Shown one piece after another: positions 36,197 through 51,062 of a stretch of DNA of 64,000 bases. A program made the translations under genes and the position numbers. Numbering within the stretch: the first letter of the stretch is position 1; each line of letters starts with the position of its first letter. Location of the stretch: positions 16,492,001 through 16,556,000 of the forward strand of contig OZ017797.1 of assembly GCA_963969395.1 (NCBI GenBank), given 5' to 3'. The notes under the pieces were generated by a model that saw only the letters and a program-made list of their open reading frames with translations, searched no databases and was not told where the DNA came from. This DNA comes from Pseudoscleropodium purum (taxonomy: Eukaryota; Streptophyta; Bryopsida; Hypnales; Brachytheciaceae).

Positions 36197-39100
36197 ATGG
36201 CGTGGTCGTGCCGGATTCGTCCACTTGTGGCCTTGAGTGTGGTGCTCCAATTCCTGAGTCTTTGGGAGGGGACGGCTATTGGAATCGTCCAGCACGGTCC
36301 GCATATCAGCAATTTGAACGTGCTTCTTCCGCCTCGCAGTTCGCGTGCCGTGCACTATCATCTGCAAGGTTACAATGGTTGTTTTACCTGGTTCGTCTTT
36401 CTTCCTCCCGCGTGGATCCTCTTGGTAGCGTGTTTGTGGCGGAATGGTTTGGTTTATCATATCTAGCTGGCTGTTGCATTTTTGTTTTCCGTACTGTTTC
36501 TTGCTGAAGGTTATTGTCGAGACGGTGAATGCGCAACTGCATCTCAATGGCCAGCCTCCTTAATGCATGATTGTATATCTTTTGCCTTTCGGGGTTCACT
36601 AGTTGTGAAGGGTTTAGGGTTTAACTGAGATTTTTAGTTCGCAACGAATTTTATTTGTTAGTTGTTAGTTGTTTTGATTTCGTCTTTCGAATTGGAGTTA
36701 GTCTGAACATGTGATTTGGGATAATTATAGTCGTATTTTAGTCTAAGTGATACGAAGGATTTATGGTTCAGCTGCCAGACCACCATTTTGGAAATCGTAA
36801 GCTTTAAATTGAAGAAAACTGTCACTTGGTCACATGCAATGGTCACTAGGCGATTCATAGTAGTTGTTGGAAGTCACGAGCGTTATGCTATACATCTTGT
36901 GAGGTCGTAGAGTTCATCACAGGTCCATGTGTTTGGAAAAGACACTCGCTGTTGTAGAGTTTCATGTTTCTGATTGGCGTTCTTTTTGATAATATAGTTT
37001 GATTCATGCTTGTCTAGCCTAACGCAATTCTCGTATTCTAGGACCTGGGATCATCATGACATTCTTCATGTCGAAGCTCAATACAACGACACCAGTAAGG
37101 GTTGTTCCACTAGTGCAGTACTTACTTCAATCGCTGCATTCGCGGGACGGAAGACAACTGCAGTGCATGCAACTGATTCCTCGACAGGTCAAATCTTGCG
37201 ATGCGAGGTCTTTGTCGATAAGATCTCACGAATTCAAATTTTCCATCATTCCCTCAAGCTGGACTTGGATGGATTAGCTACACTTCGCATTCGAGCATTT
37301 GACACTGAAGGTACATGAAGTTACACTCCGTATGTTGCTGCCGACGTTACTACTGTACGGTGATCCCTTTTTCTAAGGAATCCTGTGCTGTTCTGGACAT
37401 ATCGAAATTACTATTCGTTTGACGAGTCCAAAAGAACCACTTCTGGTGGACGTCGGCTGCCAGTTGATCAGATTGTCGTTGATTGAATGAACACAATTGG
37501 TTTAGTTGAGATTTGACTCATTCGATTGATTTGCGTTGCAGACAACGTGTTTTCTTCATTGGCGGGCTTACAGTTCATGTGGCAACTTTCACCATTGAGC
37601 CAGACTGGTGATGTGGCCCACCGGCTCTTGCATGTCCCGCTTAAACAAACATCTCTAATTGATGGCGAGATTGAGAATCAAATTGAGCTGGAGCAGAATG
37701 TAAGCATTTCTTTCTGGATTTCAGAAGGCTTAACTTTGGCAATAAGTAATTCCCTTGTTTTTCAATTTACAGCAAGGTCGCTACTTTCATTTCTCCAGGC
37801 TGGTGATGATTACATGACCCGACCTCTTTTAAATTCTTATGCCTTACGAAGCTTAAGCCTTACTTGTCCTCTGGACATTTGTCGACTCTCAAAGATAGTT
37901 ATTAATTGGTGTAAAGTCTCTTAGAATCTATCGGTGTTGTTGCAATCAATGTGCTACTTTACACTTACTGGTTATTTCTCAGGAGCTTAGATCACAATTC
38001 AACTGAAATGATTTCCTACGCTGATATTGTGTAGGTAGTATGGAATTTATTTGTTCATTGGGATTCTAGAATGCGTCGTGTTTTTGGGGTTGAGGGCTTC
38101 TTTTTTTTGTCTATCGGAGTAGTGTTTGAGGTCTAGTTCTCAGTGAAATCTTTTTGCTCTGTATTCAGGGCCTTGGATCGGATTTGTATGTGGTTCGAGG
38201 TGTTGGCGCTGGCCAAGAGAGGGTGACAGCACATTTTGTGGAGCCAGGATTTGAGAACTTATCACATATCATTACTCTGACGGTTGCGGAGGCAGTTTCC
38301 TTGGACCCTCCCTCCCCAGTATTTATGATTCCAGGCACTCGTCTGCAGTTCGCTCTCCGAGCGCTGCGACGTAATGAGGTCAAGGGTATGTGCATGCTGA
38401 AGCTCGCTTCTGGTAAAATCATTGCTGTTTTTATTTCCTATTGGCTACCTTAAACGTACGAAGTATGAATATACAAAAAGTCTTTTATTCCATGATCGAG
38501 GTCCGTGACCATCTTTTAACTTGATTTGCAGTTATACCATTGCCATCTCCCCATCATCGGTGGTCATTAGACAACTCTACGGTTGCAGACATAGATGCAG
38601 TATCAGGTTTCATAACGGCCCGTACGTATGGGTCAACAGTGGTGACAGTTGAGGACTCCAGGCTAACAGGGCATCAACAGACATCGACCATACACGTCGT
38701 CCGTCCAATAAATCTTGTATTAACCCTTTCTCCTCTTTTGGGGAAGGGAGCTGTTGCGGTGTCCAGCGGGAAGCAGCCCGCGGTTATGTCTGACGGCAGA
38801 TGGCAAGTTGTGGTAGGGCGCAAGTATGTGGTGCAGGCATTTGCTTTCTCGAAGGAATCTGGGAGTCAACCCCTTCTCCTGACTAATGTAAGCCGATTCT
38901 AAATGCATATTCATGGGACATACAGATGTTCTTACTTAGTTGAATAGGCAGTTCGAGGATTTCGTCACTACAGAATTTAGTCAAGTTATAGTCTTCACTT
39001 GCATGCTTCGTTGTGTTCTTCTTGACACGTGACATGTTTCGTGACTTCAGCATGCAACATTAGGTAGATCTCTTTTGTGAGGCAGGTTTTAAACGTTCTT

Positions 39101-42100
39101 TCCAGGTTACAATGTTTGCAAAGTCCGAGCGAGATCTCTCACAAATCTCTGTTCCTACTTTTCTCAAGTGTGACATCCTTCTAAAGTTGGGTTCTAATTA
39201 ACGTACATCGATCTTCGTTAACAGAGTAGTACTTAGTGAATAGTCCATTATTTGAAGTATACTTATTTTGGATGCTGATTCTGTCCAGGATAATGAATTA
39301 ACTATGCCAGATGGCAATCTCCCCTACTGGAAGATTTTCAAAGTTCCGGAGGCCGTGGTAGCTGAACAGGGATGGCGTAATTGCTCGCTTCTGGAAGCAT
39401 TGATGGAAGGACATGGAAGCTTAGTGGCAAGCCTTGGTCATGGTGTCATGGTTGAGGATATGTCGAGTGGCAACTGGTTGCTAACTGACAAACAGGTATG
39501 CTTCGGATGAATGACTGATGTTTGTGCATCATGCAACAGGTCGGTATCTTCGCGTTTCCGCCCTATCTTCAATGTCTGTATTAACAATTTCGTGGCCTCT
39601 CAGGTTCTTGTTTCTGAACGGGAAATAATAATATGCACACAAGTAAAAATTACAAGGACTCGTCTTGGAGACTATTTGGGTCTACCTTGGGCACCTGGTC
39701 ATGAGCAAGGGCATCAATTGTTTGCCGAAGGAGGTATGCATACTATACATTGCTTTAGAATTGCTTTGGATCTGGAAAGATTTTTGATCATCTATTTTGG
39801 TTCAGGTCATGTCATAAATCACCAGTACTGAATTCCTACCCAAGCCATCCCCATCTTGGCATGGAATATAACCTGTAATAAAGATAAGAGTGAAACCTCT
39901 TTCTTTCAGAATTTTACGTTGTCTTAAATTTACAGCTTTGCATGGTTCTCCACTAGAACTCTCTTTTATTTGGACTGTAACCTTTGCTTCCATGCAATGG
40001 GTTATACACATTGGTCTACCCCTGCAATGTGGTGTCTGGAATTGAGTGTTTCAAGCTTGTATGTAAGCATTTTTTATATAGTTGTTTTGTAAGAAATTGG
40101 ATGCAATCCAGCAATTTAGCATCTTTGGATGCAGAGAGATTTTCAAATTTACATTATTACATATCTTGTTTAGGTTGTGGGCAGAGGTCGGCAGACTACG
40201 ATTGGTCGTCCTCGAATCCTGCTGTGGCGACGGTAACCATTGATGGAGTGGTGCAGACAAAAGGCTTAGGGAGAACAGTGATTCGTGCTACAGCTCTGGG
40301 TGATGTTGTGAATGATGATGAGGTGTGTAATTATTAAGTTTTCCTAATTACCCGTCCTTTGCATACTGTGTTGTGAACCTGTTATTGGTTGGAGGTTGTG
40401 CTGTCATCTTTTCTACTTCTACTCCTGGTAGAGCTGCTGACATGTAGGATAGTTGTTGCTTGTTTCAAGGACCCCAAGTGCCACGATTAGACTTCTAAGT
40501 GTTGTTTGGCAGTTCTTCTCGCGAGGACTCGTAGCTTTAGCACGATATGTGTTGTTTTGGCATTTTAATCTGAGTACTTCACGATTGGGACATCCCATTG
40601 GCACTACTTTCCTGAACTTAGGTGCTTGCTGATAGTAACTGGTCATTAGGCACGTGATGAGGCTTATTTCTTGACGCGATGCTGCATGATTGCAGATCAT
40701 TGTGGAAGTATCATACCCTACTGCTATGGGTCTTGTTCCTGGTCTGCCTGTAGAAGCGGAAGTTGGATCCTATATTCCTGTAGCTGTTGGTCTGCGGGAT
40801 CCTTCTGGTGAGTCAGGTTTATCTTGACTTTGCTATAGTTGGTGTTGCTTTTCGGCTTTGAAGTTCATCCATGGAATATAAGTGAAAGTAGAAAACACTG
40901 ATCGACTATCACGTCGGAATGTAGCAATTATTGGGCAGTTCAGGACTGATGCATCCCGGAATTGCAGGCTTCGAATATGCTAGCTGTGATGTCTTCAAGA
41001 AAGCTGTCCAGTGGGGCTTGTTTGGAGGTGACGGACTATTTTCAGCGGTAAAAGAAGAGGCTCATAGATTTAGCTCAGCGCAAGAAAAGGCTCTGCAGTT
41101 AATTCACCCTCATGCATGTGCATGGGCCTTGATTTCTGCATCCCGAACTGGTAGAGCAACAGTAAGAGCTTCTTTGAACGTTGATGAGTTGTTCGTAGGA
41201 TTGACCTCACCTGAGATTGAGCATTCCTTTCTGGAAGTATCATGGCCTATTGCAGCCTTTGCCCCTCTCACTTTGGAGCAGGCCGGTAGTGGAGATAGAG
41301 ACGGAGGCTACTCACATAAGTTAGTGGATGCTGGACTCGTTCCTCTGCATCCGCCTGAATCTAGGCAGTTAAAAGAGTTACTACTAGTACTCAGGAGCAG
41401 TATGAAAGTGGTCTTGCGTGGGGGCCCTGAACGATGGCGCCAGGGAGTTGAGTTTGTTGATATGCATGAAGTTTTAAGCGATCAGGGCGCAACCACCAAA
41501 GAGAACCTGGGAGTGTCTCATCTGCAGGACGGGGGGAACTGGGTCTACAACATAGAATGCAAAAATTTGGGGACTTCGGTGCGTATCGAATGCTGAAAAC
41601 TCCCTATTTTTTTCGATTGTTCTGCTTGTGAAGTAATATGTCTCATGCTTGGTATGGGGTTATCTGATTCAGTACTGTTGATGAACATACGTATTACAGA
41701 CCATTAATTTTTATCGGGGCAATCTAGTGGGTGACGACCATCCAACCAAGGCCATAGCAACTGTATCCCTTTTCGTGACTTGTGCAATTCCAGCTGCTAT
41801 GACTCTTCTCGTCGATGAATCTGGTACGCATCAAAACCTTACTTCTCTATTGGTTATTGATAGCAGAAACACTGTCTTTCCGCAGTGTACAGGCTTCTTG
41901 GAACTCTCGTATTCTCAAACTTGAAAACTACAGACTGGTAGAATTTTACTGTGCGCGTCTTTCTGCGTTCTATGATGTTTTTGCTGATTTGCTTCTGCAC
42001 TTACTGAGATGAAATTTCCATGGGTATTGCTCGTTATACCAGAGAACACTAAATCCTCGATCAAGGTGTCAGCACATGCTGAGCGGGATACAACCAGTTG

Positions 42101-45100
42101 TCAAATTTCTCCTTTTACGGTGATCAATGACCGAACAATCAGGGTTGCTGCCGTTGCCTTAGATGACACCAAGAGACCATTTTCTAATGCTTCATCTTTG
42201 AGAATATCCTGGTCGCTGGTTGGGTGCAAAGATCTTGCTCAATGGGTTGTGGAGAAACCCAGTGCAAACGTTGTTGCGGATGGCTGGGAGCGTATGCTTG
42301 CACTTGGAAATGCTGCAGGAGAGGTATAACTATCAAAACTGTTTGAATCTGCACATTTCACTTCCTACAGTGTCCGAGGGACTCTGTTCTTAGGTCTCTG
42401 CATAATCTGGTTCAATTATTGTACATATATGCAGTATGCTTCCATATTGTAGAGGGTATGGAAATTGAATACAAGAAAATATGCTGAGAAATGAGCTGAT
42501 GATTTCTCTTTGTTTACTCTAACATGTTGGATTTTTCTGCAGTGTACCGTACGTGCAGATATGCATGGATTTGTTAATGAATATGAAAGCGCATTTGCGA
42601 TGATCCCGAAGTGGAAATCTTTTGAGAAGTCACATGCCCACCTCAGTGATGCAGTGCAATTACAGGTTTTTGCTTGCAAATTTTCTTTATTTTTCTACTG
42701 CACACATATCTAGTCCTTGGCGATTGGTAAGACGAAGAACTTAGGATGTCGTCTTCAGACATCCTGACATCGCTACTGCAGTTTAGAAGCTAGAACTTGG
42801 ATTAGCCAGAATGAAGGGACTATTCTTGTGTTGTGCTTTGTGTCTGCTTTAATCTTCTTTCTTTTCGATGTAGGCAGATGATGAGTTTTCCTTTGCTTGG
42901 ACGCGTTACCCTTACTCATTTTGTTTGCGTTTACAGCTTGTGGCGGCGTTGAGGATTGAACCTAATAATTTCCTCCTTTTCCACCATCCAGATTCCAAGG
43001 TTTGACGCTCGCTTTTCTGGTGGATTTCCAGCTCTCATTGCTGTCTTCTAGACTTGACTTTTGTAATTTAATTTCATGGTAGATGCGAACTATTCCACTT
43101 CTAAATTCTCTCACTTCGAGGTTTGAGTTATTTCATCTCTGGTGTTGCAGGCGAGCTTGTCAATATTGGGCGGAACAAATGAAGTTGAGGCTCGTGCTAA
43201 TGATTCTCGAGTGGTGGATGTGATTCTCCTTGATACAAGAGGTCTCATTGTGGCTGCTCGGGGTTCAGGAGATTCTCTTATCACTGTACGGGATGTAGGT
43301 TTAGCAACCCCTGCGTCTGCAAGCGCACTTGTAAGACCAGGAACCTATTTTCTCCACATTGAAAGTTGCAAATGTTTGACTAAGCATATATCCGTAATTA
43401 TTCCTCTTCCTTGGACATTCTGTGCCACTGATGAAAGTAGAACATTAAATGTTAATGATGGATTCTAACCAAATCGTTTTTGTATTGAATAGGTGACCGT
43501 GTCAGATGTGGCGTCTGTTAGAATGCTACTACCTGAAGATACTAGCCTTCAGGTAACCTATATAATTTTGGGTTCTCGTATTCTTTATCTAGCTTATAGT
43601 GCGTTCGCTCAGGTGCCCTTTTATTTTATTTTATCTTTACTTTTTAAATAATTTTTACGACCAAATAGATGGGATTGTGGAATGATGCAGTCCTTTTGGT
43701 GTATCAGACTGTTTCTCCCTTTAGTTTAACCTTTGAAAGCTCAGGAGTGTATTTTTCTGGTGGACAGGTGGGTTCATGCATGACGGTTACAGTGCAAGCT
43801 GGGGATAGTTCTGGGCGCATTTTTGACTCTTCACAGGTACATGGTTCTTGTATAATTGTTTTCCCTATGTCCGGGTCCCTTCGCACGTAATTAATTCAGA
43901 ATGGGGTAGTGTCCAAAATTGAGGAATTCCAAAAGCTTTGTCCGAAATAAATTTAAACTTCCGAGTCTAGAGTGTCTGAATTTGTGGAAATTATATAAGT
44001 GAGTAGTGATGTCATAGATGAGAGTATTGCACACAAAAGATATGGTATTCATGGAAAGGCTTTAAGAGCATCATAAAAAACCTTGAAGGGCAGTGAGTTC
44101 TTCTTGATAGAAGAGAAGTGGTAGAGACTATGAAGAAGAATGGCAAACATTGTGGAAAGTTGTAGAGCTGATAAAGAGTGTCAAAAAAATGGAACGACTC
44201 CTTCCGAAACCACGCAATACTTAACTTCAAGTGTCGAATGCCTGATGTACCTAAAAATAGCTCTTTTGACACGAGGGTGTTGACCATGACCCGCAGTACG
44301 GTAGTATCAAGTTGTACATTCAAATATATGCTCAAGACTTATTGAAGCTTTGACATGTTTGTTCATCCGTCCAGATCACATTCATGAGCCTGAGAGTCCA
44401 TCTTCAAGATCGAGTGCTGATCACCAAGACCCAGGCATCTACTCCTGCTGCTGCAGCTAATGAATTTGTCATTTGTGGGGCTAACGTGGGCCTCACGACA
44501 ACTCTTCATGTAAGTACTTTAAGTGCAGCTATTGATGTGCGCTCTTTCGTCACTTTGTTATTAAATCTGTCTAGTTTTATGCTTTCTCACGTGTTGAGGT
44601 ATATTTATTCAGGTGAGTGTTCAACAGAAATCTGGGAAAGAAGTATTTTCAGATGTTGCTCGGGTTTCAGTATATGCTCCACTTTCTATCCATCCATCCT
44701 CTCTGGTGCTTGCACCAGGGGCAAAGTACTTGGTGAGTACCTTTGTCTTTTGAAACTACTGATTAATCCTAGCTCAGCTTCTTTGTTATAGAATCCCAGA
44801 TTTATGCTCGTCATTACTGGTATCATGAACTCTCATGTACTCATGCTCAGACCTTATTCATGGCCATGGCCATGACAATGCGGATCAACTTACTGATTTT
44901 TCTTTGAGTTGTGGGCAGTTGGTAGTTGATGGAGGTCCACAGACTGGTGTGGTGTTCAACTTTGATGCCACCAATCCCGAGGTAGTGAAAATCGATTTTT
45001 CAACTGGTCTGCTTGAGGCCAGATCTCCAGGAAGAGCGGTAAGGACCAGTCTTTGAGGTTGATTGTGTGTCTCTTACTTTTTCATATTTGCTAACTTCCA

Positions 45101-48100
45101 AGTTGTTATCCAGTATTGGTTCTGTAGTGGGCAAACTGCACAAGACTGAAGAGAAGAGCCTCGTGACAAACTTTTCGTCTAGATATGCGTGTATCATCTA
45201 CCTCCCCTTAGTATGTGTAGTGTTTGCCTGCTCCTTGGGTTACTCATGGATATGAATATTCATGTGTCCTTACAGACAATTCATGCTCAAGCACGAAGCC
45301 ATAGTGGCGAGCTCTTAAGTGAAGCTCAGTTGAACATGACAGTACAAGTTCCTGTTTCCATGGCACTCGATGTGAGGGGAGGTCAGCTCGCTGTTGGTCG
45401 AGAAATCACTATTTTCCCTCATGGACTCGGGGTAGGTATCTTGAGTTCTCGAATATCATTTCAAATTGCTGTGAGATCATTCTCAACTCATTAATCGAAA
45501 GAAAGTGTAACCCGTCACTGAAAGGAGGTCACTACCGTACGGATATACCGTAGACTGGTGTAACTACTTTTGCAACTTAGATCTTTCTTAAACGTGGGAT
45601 GACCTAGTCAGAATTCATTACTACTATAAGCGCGAAGCAGTTGTTTCGTACAGAGTATGTCAATGTACCTTGTTCGTAGATTGAGAACGTTTTCTGGTAA
45701 CCTGTGCAGGAGAACTTGTTTGCCTTTTTTGAACTGTGCACCAACTACAAGTGGAGTGTGGGGAATGACCAGGTTGGTACGCACATACAATAAAAGCAAG
45801 TGTTCTGTCGTCGTTGTTATGATTCGCAGACCATGTTACAACGCAGGTTCTCCTGTCTGAGCAATCCAACATACTGTTCATGTTCAGACATGAAGCGCCT
45901 GCGTTTATCTACAGTCTGCAGCTGAGCCTAGGTTGGATTGCTGTGAATTGTTTCGGTTTCGCTGGTGCATTTGTGGTCTTTGATCGGGTGAAATTCTTCA
46001 TAAAGAACTTGGAGACATAAATTTCACTCAGGCTTGATATGCTTTTTATCGATTGTGAAAAGTGGTGATGATATTTGACTTATGCTATCTATCACAGGTT
46101 TTGGCTCTCGCAGGTGTGGATGGTTTCTCTGGAGGGGAACCGAATCCAGTCACATCTGAGGGTGCAAATTCCAGGAGCAAAAGCTGGGAGAAGCGTGATG
46201 ATTCTGCCGGTACTCCGTATGGGTTTTCTGCCAGAGTCTTTGGGAAGTATGTATCAAGCAAGACCCATGACCTATTTGGTCCCACACAAACGTTCTATCA
46301 GTCACACTAATCAGCATTTAGACATACAGACCGATTTGGGTTTTAATAGCCTTGGATGTCTCTTCTCCTTGCTTCAGCACTTGCGATTCCTTTGTGAACT
46401 GACAACCAATCATTACATAGTGGGTGTGAGAATATTATCATTCTTCTAATACAATCACCTCCAATTCAGTTTAAGTACGAGCTGTTGAAAATCGCAGTGA
46501 CGGCTTTTACTAGTGCCTTAAGCTGCTATCATGAATACGTGAAATAATTTAGAACAGCTCAAGATCCTTTTGTAGCGAGGTGAGTGACGAGTGGTAAATT
46601 TGTAGATGAAGACTCAATGACTTTTTTGTGTTGTAAATTAGTTCACACAACGCTTATTTGAGGTATGTGGAAGGGAAGAGCCCATAAATAGTTCTCGTGG
46701 AGAAGTAAGGATCCAATCTGGATTTCTTGGTTTTGCATTTCGACGCCGTCATTTTTGTTTTCTCTTGATTCTCCATTTGACTGACTGTTGTGTGCAATAC
46801 TGTAGATCTGCAGGCAGGACGACTGTTACTTTGTCTTTCAACTGTCAATTTCGCTTCAATGGTCAGAAAGTGGAGAGAGAGTTCAAGCCGTCAGGCACAG
46901 TCTGGGTCGTTCCAGATCCGCCTTTAGCCCTAGGTACGGGAGCTACATGGGTATTGCCCCCATCCTACATCAGCTCTTCATTATTACCCCAGTTGAAGCA
47001 TCCAATACCTGGATTCTCAGATCCAGGACGCAGTGGAGGCAGCATCGTGTACTCGGTTATGCAAGTAAGTGGCCAAAACATTACATTCAGTAGGTTTCCT
47101 TTCAACAGTCATTCGCTAATTACCACAGGATAAGAGACAATGAATTGTTATCTTCGTATATATTGCTGGTTTCAAGGGTTCATAAATAATTTCTGATTTG
47201 TCATTATGTGCTCATGTACATCAGGAGGGGAACAACGATGCAAAAGTTATAACTCTTACGGAAAGTGGAGTTATACTCACTGCGGATAAGACAGAGCTGG
47301 CTTGTATTCACGCCAGAGATCATAGTACTGGACGGTCTGAGATTGCAGCCTGTGTGCGTGTGGCTGAGGTATATGCCTTCGCGTGCTTGATACTCCTATG
47401 GTTGCCATCTTCTAAAGTTTTTGCTTCGATTTTTTGAACTCAATTGTAATTCTGGAACGTTATCCTTGGATTTTTGAATATAAGTGTCTATTTCCAAGTT
47501 ATACTGGGGAAGCGAAGTTGTTATAGTGAATTTACAAATAATACTGCGGGTGTAATTGATCAGCAGTAATTGTGCTCTTCTTACGCTATGTTGGAATGTT
47601 AAGTTCCTTGTGTTTCTATATATTTGATATTGCTCAGGATAATCCGGGAAACTAAATGAATACTCAAACCAGAAATTTGTGTGCTGGGCTTGAGCGCAGA
47701 TTTTCTCCCTTACGGTAGGAGATGGTACTCTCCCGGTCCCTGTGGCAGAGCTATCGGTAGGTACAGATCAAAAATTGGCAGTGACCTTACGCGATGATCT
47801 TGGTAAGTTTTCTCGCGTACCCGTGCTATAATTTGCTTCCTACTGTATTTCGCCCTTCTTTTAAATTTCTTGTCTATGTTGACTTGCTCTGAATGGGTGG
47901 TGTTCTTAAATAGCAAAAATTATGACGAGTTAGTTTTGCTCAAATGTTGTGCCTGGCTACTCTTTTTAAGTTATTGCTTGCAACATGGTTTTGATTATCA
48001 GGAGTCCCATTTTTGGAAGCTGGAGTAACGATTCCAATAACCCTTGACACCAATCGTGCCGATTTAATATCTGTCGAAGTGGCAGATTACTTGAGCATTG

Positions 48101-51062
48101 GTGGCTCCACGACGGTCACCATTCTTGTCCAGGTAGGTTGAGACCAGTTTGCCCTGAATAACGTGGTTTTCACCGGTGCTTATTTTGGTGAAATGCATTT
48201 GTCCACTTCCTTGCATTGCAACCAGGAGTATAAAGTGATCTCTTGAATTTCATTCCTGACTTCTGACAAAATTTGATGACATTTTCGCATCCTCACGCAG
48301 GCTTTGAGGCAAGGCTCAGCTTTGGTGCGTATAACATACAAAAACAACCCGCAAATTGTAGACTGGATATTGGTAAGTTGCCCTTTATGTCAACTTTTTA
48401 AAAGAGTAGACAATATCGTACCTTATATTTTGTCGAACAAATGTTGATGTCCTGTTTCTGGGATTTTTTATAAGACACATGAATGATTTCTGGAATCTCA
48501 TGTTGATTTGTAGTTTTACGTAGTGTTCTGATGCACTGTTACTCTCTCCAGGTCAACGTTGGAGCATATGTATTTCCGCGTAGCCCTACTTTACATGTCG
48601 GCAACCGTCTGAGTTTTTCTATTTTAGGAAAAGGTCAGTTCTTGACTTAGTGCTCTCCAATGGGCTTCCAGATGATTGCTTCTGTTCTTTCCCTGTTGCA
48701 AAAACTTACTTGGAATGACATCTGACTGAGATAAGTATTTTGAAAACCAACGTACTGTTTCTGCATGTAAATTATATATCTCACCCACAATGTTATATGT
48801 GTAAGGGCTACATGGACTGCCTGCAGGTGAACGAGGAAGCTGGTTTAGTTCCAATAGAAGTGTTATGCTAGTGGACAGCAACACTGGGGAAGCACAAGCC
48901 ATTGCAGAGGGCATAGCAACTGGTACGGTTTTTAGCACAACACTGCCACAATGACAGCAGAGGCGACTTGTGTGTTCCAAATCGATTTAAGATAGTGTTG
49001 TTGTTTTTATTTAGTAATTCAGATTATTTTTTTCAACTCTTTATTTTGCAATTTATTTTTTCACTTATAATATTTTGTATTGTTGTTTATTTTCTAAACC
49101 TGAACTGATGTTTTTCTGATCAAAACAGTCAGCTTTAATGGCACGCGATTGACGACATACACAACGGTTAATGTTATTCGAGTTTCTTCTGTTCACATTG
49201 AGGTGCCCACTGGCATCATCACGAATGTGCCAATTCCACCTGGGGCCTATGCTTTTCCCGTCAAATTCAGGTGCCTTTGACACAACTTCTAGTTTCCTGG
49301 CAAATTAAAGATATGCAGTGATCCATTTCTGAAGTCTTTTTACAATACCACTGTGATATCTATGCACTCGTAGCAGCCAGTGCTTTGAGCGCAAGTTGTA
49401 GCTGACATCGTTAGTATGTGGGGTGTGAATCAGTGATGCTCTTGGTCGAGATATTGGAATACTAGGTGAAAATCGGGAAGTCTTGTACAGCTGCTTGGTT
49501 GAGCCAAGTTTCATCGGGTCTGTTCTCATCACTTGCGTCTTGCGCGGCGTGCTAAATGCTTTTGCTGTTTTTTGTGTAGACACGTGGAATTTATTTTGAA
49601 AACTACCCTCGTTAATGACATCTGCCTGAAAATGAAAATATGACAATTTTGATTGACTAATAGGTTCCGTCACAAAATTTCAGGGAAGCTAAGGCATGGC
49701 GAGAGCCTGGGCGAAGTGATTTCCAATGTGTTTTTCTACCATATCAGCCGGTTAAATTGTATTCGCTCTGGAAAGAAACATATCAGAAGTCAAGTACTCA
49801 TAAACACAAGGCTTCCAAGCTTCAGAATGGGAAATTAGAGTTTTCTATGATAGCTAGGGTTGAGGGAGCCTCAGGTGTTGAAGGGTCTGCAAAGGCATGG
49901 TTTGCTGGAGGCTTCAAGATGGTTGATAGCTTACCTTCCCAGGTTTGATCCTAAGCTGTTATATGGTTTCCCTTTTGAAGTTATTGACTTCTGTGCGGAG
50001 AGATTGAATGTCATTTTTCTATGAATTTTTTGCTTGTCAATATGAACGGGTCTTTAACTTTCAAGTTTTGACCCTCTCAGCTTACACTTACTTCAAAAGC
50101 AAAGGAATGGGATTTTTCAGTGGTTGGTTCCGTAACTCCAGGTGAACGCTCTTCTCGTGTGCATTACTTCTTGTGGTTAAGATCTTCGTGCTGCAAGATC
50201 TCAGACTGTTCGTTGCAATTTATATGCTCTTCCGACAAGCTTTTTGTCGGTCTTTTATATTTCTTTTCTCCATTGTGCAGATATTGTTCAGCCAATAATG
50301 TCCGGAAGACCAGAGGCCTTTAGCATTCAGCTCCAAAATCCAAGAGCTGAAACCCATTGGCCTGGTGGGCGTGCTCACTACAAGGTATTGAATAGAAACT
50401 TAACACTACTTCAGTCCGGCGTTGCTCATTTTTCCGTCAGTTTGGAGATTTTCTTTCTGAGGTGCAGTCTTTAATGATATTGCTTTTGTCTACAGTTGAA
50501 AGTTCTGGACGAGAGTAAGCCCCTTAGTGACTGTCTGGTCGTCAGATCGTCTCTGACAGGTAAGCCCTTACCTGTAGCTCGCTCATTACCTTTTTTTGTT
50601 CGTATCTTCGATGTTGACCTGATCATAGAGCTGATCCAAACCAAACTTTGAACAGGGCAAGAACTGGAACTGCCGGTTAATTTCAACCCAGAAAAACAGT
50701 CCGTGACCGCTTTGACAGCACAGATCATGACGGCTATGGTTATCATTCTCCTTCTGCTCCTTCTGCCCCTGGCATTCTGTGCCCGCTTGCTCGACGTTCC
50801 CCGATCCTCATTCGTTTCCAGGAGTTCGGACTCTTTTCCATCGGAAGAAGTCGTTGGAAACATCGAGACCACTCCACTTCGTCAACGGACCCCGCAACGA
50901 ACCGCCCTCTCCCCTCGAACACCGAAGACCCCTCCTTCCGAAGGCTTCGGATATAACAGCCCTCAACAACCTTACACGGAATACGTCAGTCGGACCTTAG
51001 AGAACACACCCTACTACAGTCGAGAGGGGTACCGAAAGTACGACCCCTCTTACACCTACTGA
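36197..51062 (+). CDS. GP210: Nuclear pore membrane glycoprotein gp210 (NUP210), 36 exons, complete
   Basis: Integral membrane nucleoporin of the pore membrane ring. Exon boundaries were read throughout: 36197-36390, 37042-37310, 37542-37699, 38169-38385, 38532-38887, 39289-39495, 39604-39733, 40174-40322, 40696-40807, 40968-41578, 41700-41823, 42043-42323, 42543-42665, 42937-42999, 43151-43330, 43493-43552, 43768-43836, 44375-44509, 44613-44732, 44919-45038, 45276-45431, 45710-45772, 46098-46246, 46806-47064, 47225-47368, 47700-47802, 48002-48132, 48301-48372, 48552-48633, 48827-48922, 49129-49270, 49684-49942, 50081-50141, 50281-50384, 50496-50559, 50656-51062. All join in phase, giving 1989 aa (plant gp210 is about 1.9-2.0 thousand). 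A signal peptide covers about residues 1-29. Landmarks are WDHHDI, SRIQIFHHSLKLDLDGLATL, SPHHRWSLDNS, GGPERW, TWVLPPSY and EIAACVRVAE. Big_2-like Ig repeats include 511-560 and 1187-1226. One transmembrane helix (about 1876-1897) precedes a Ser/Pro/Thr-rich tail ending near ENTPYYSREGYR. Confidence 0.96.

Noticed and set aside
35951..36547. 198-aa minus-strand open frame opposite gp210 exon 1.
   Set aside because: It is the antisense shadow of the gp210 signal-peptide exon and leader; its sequence has no family resemblance.
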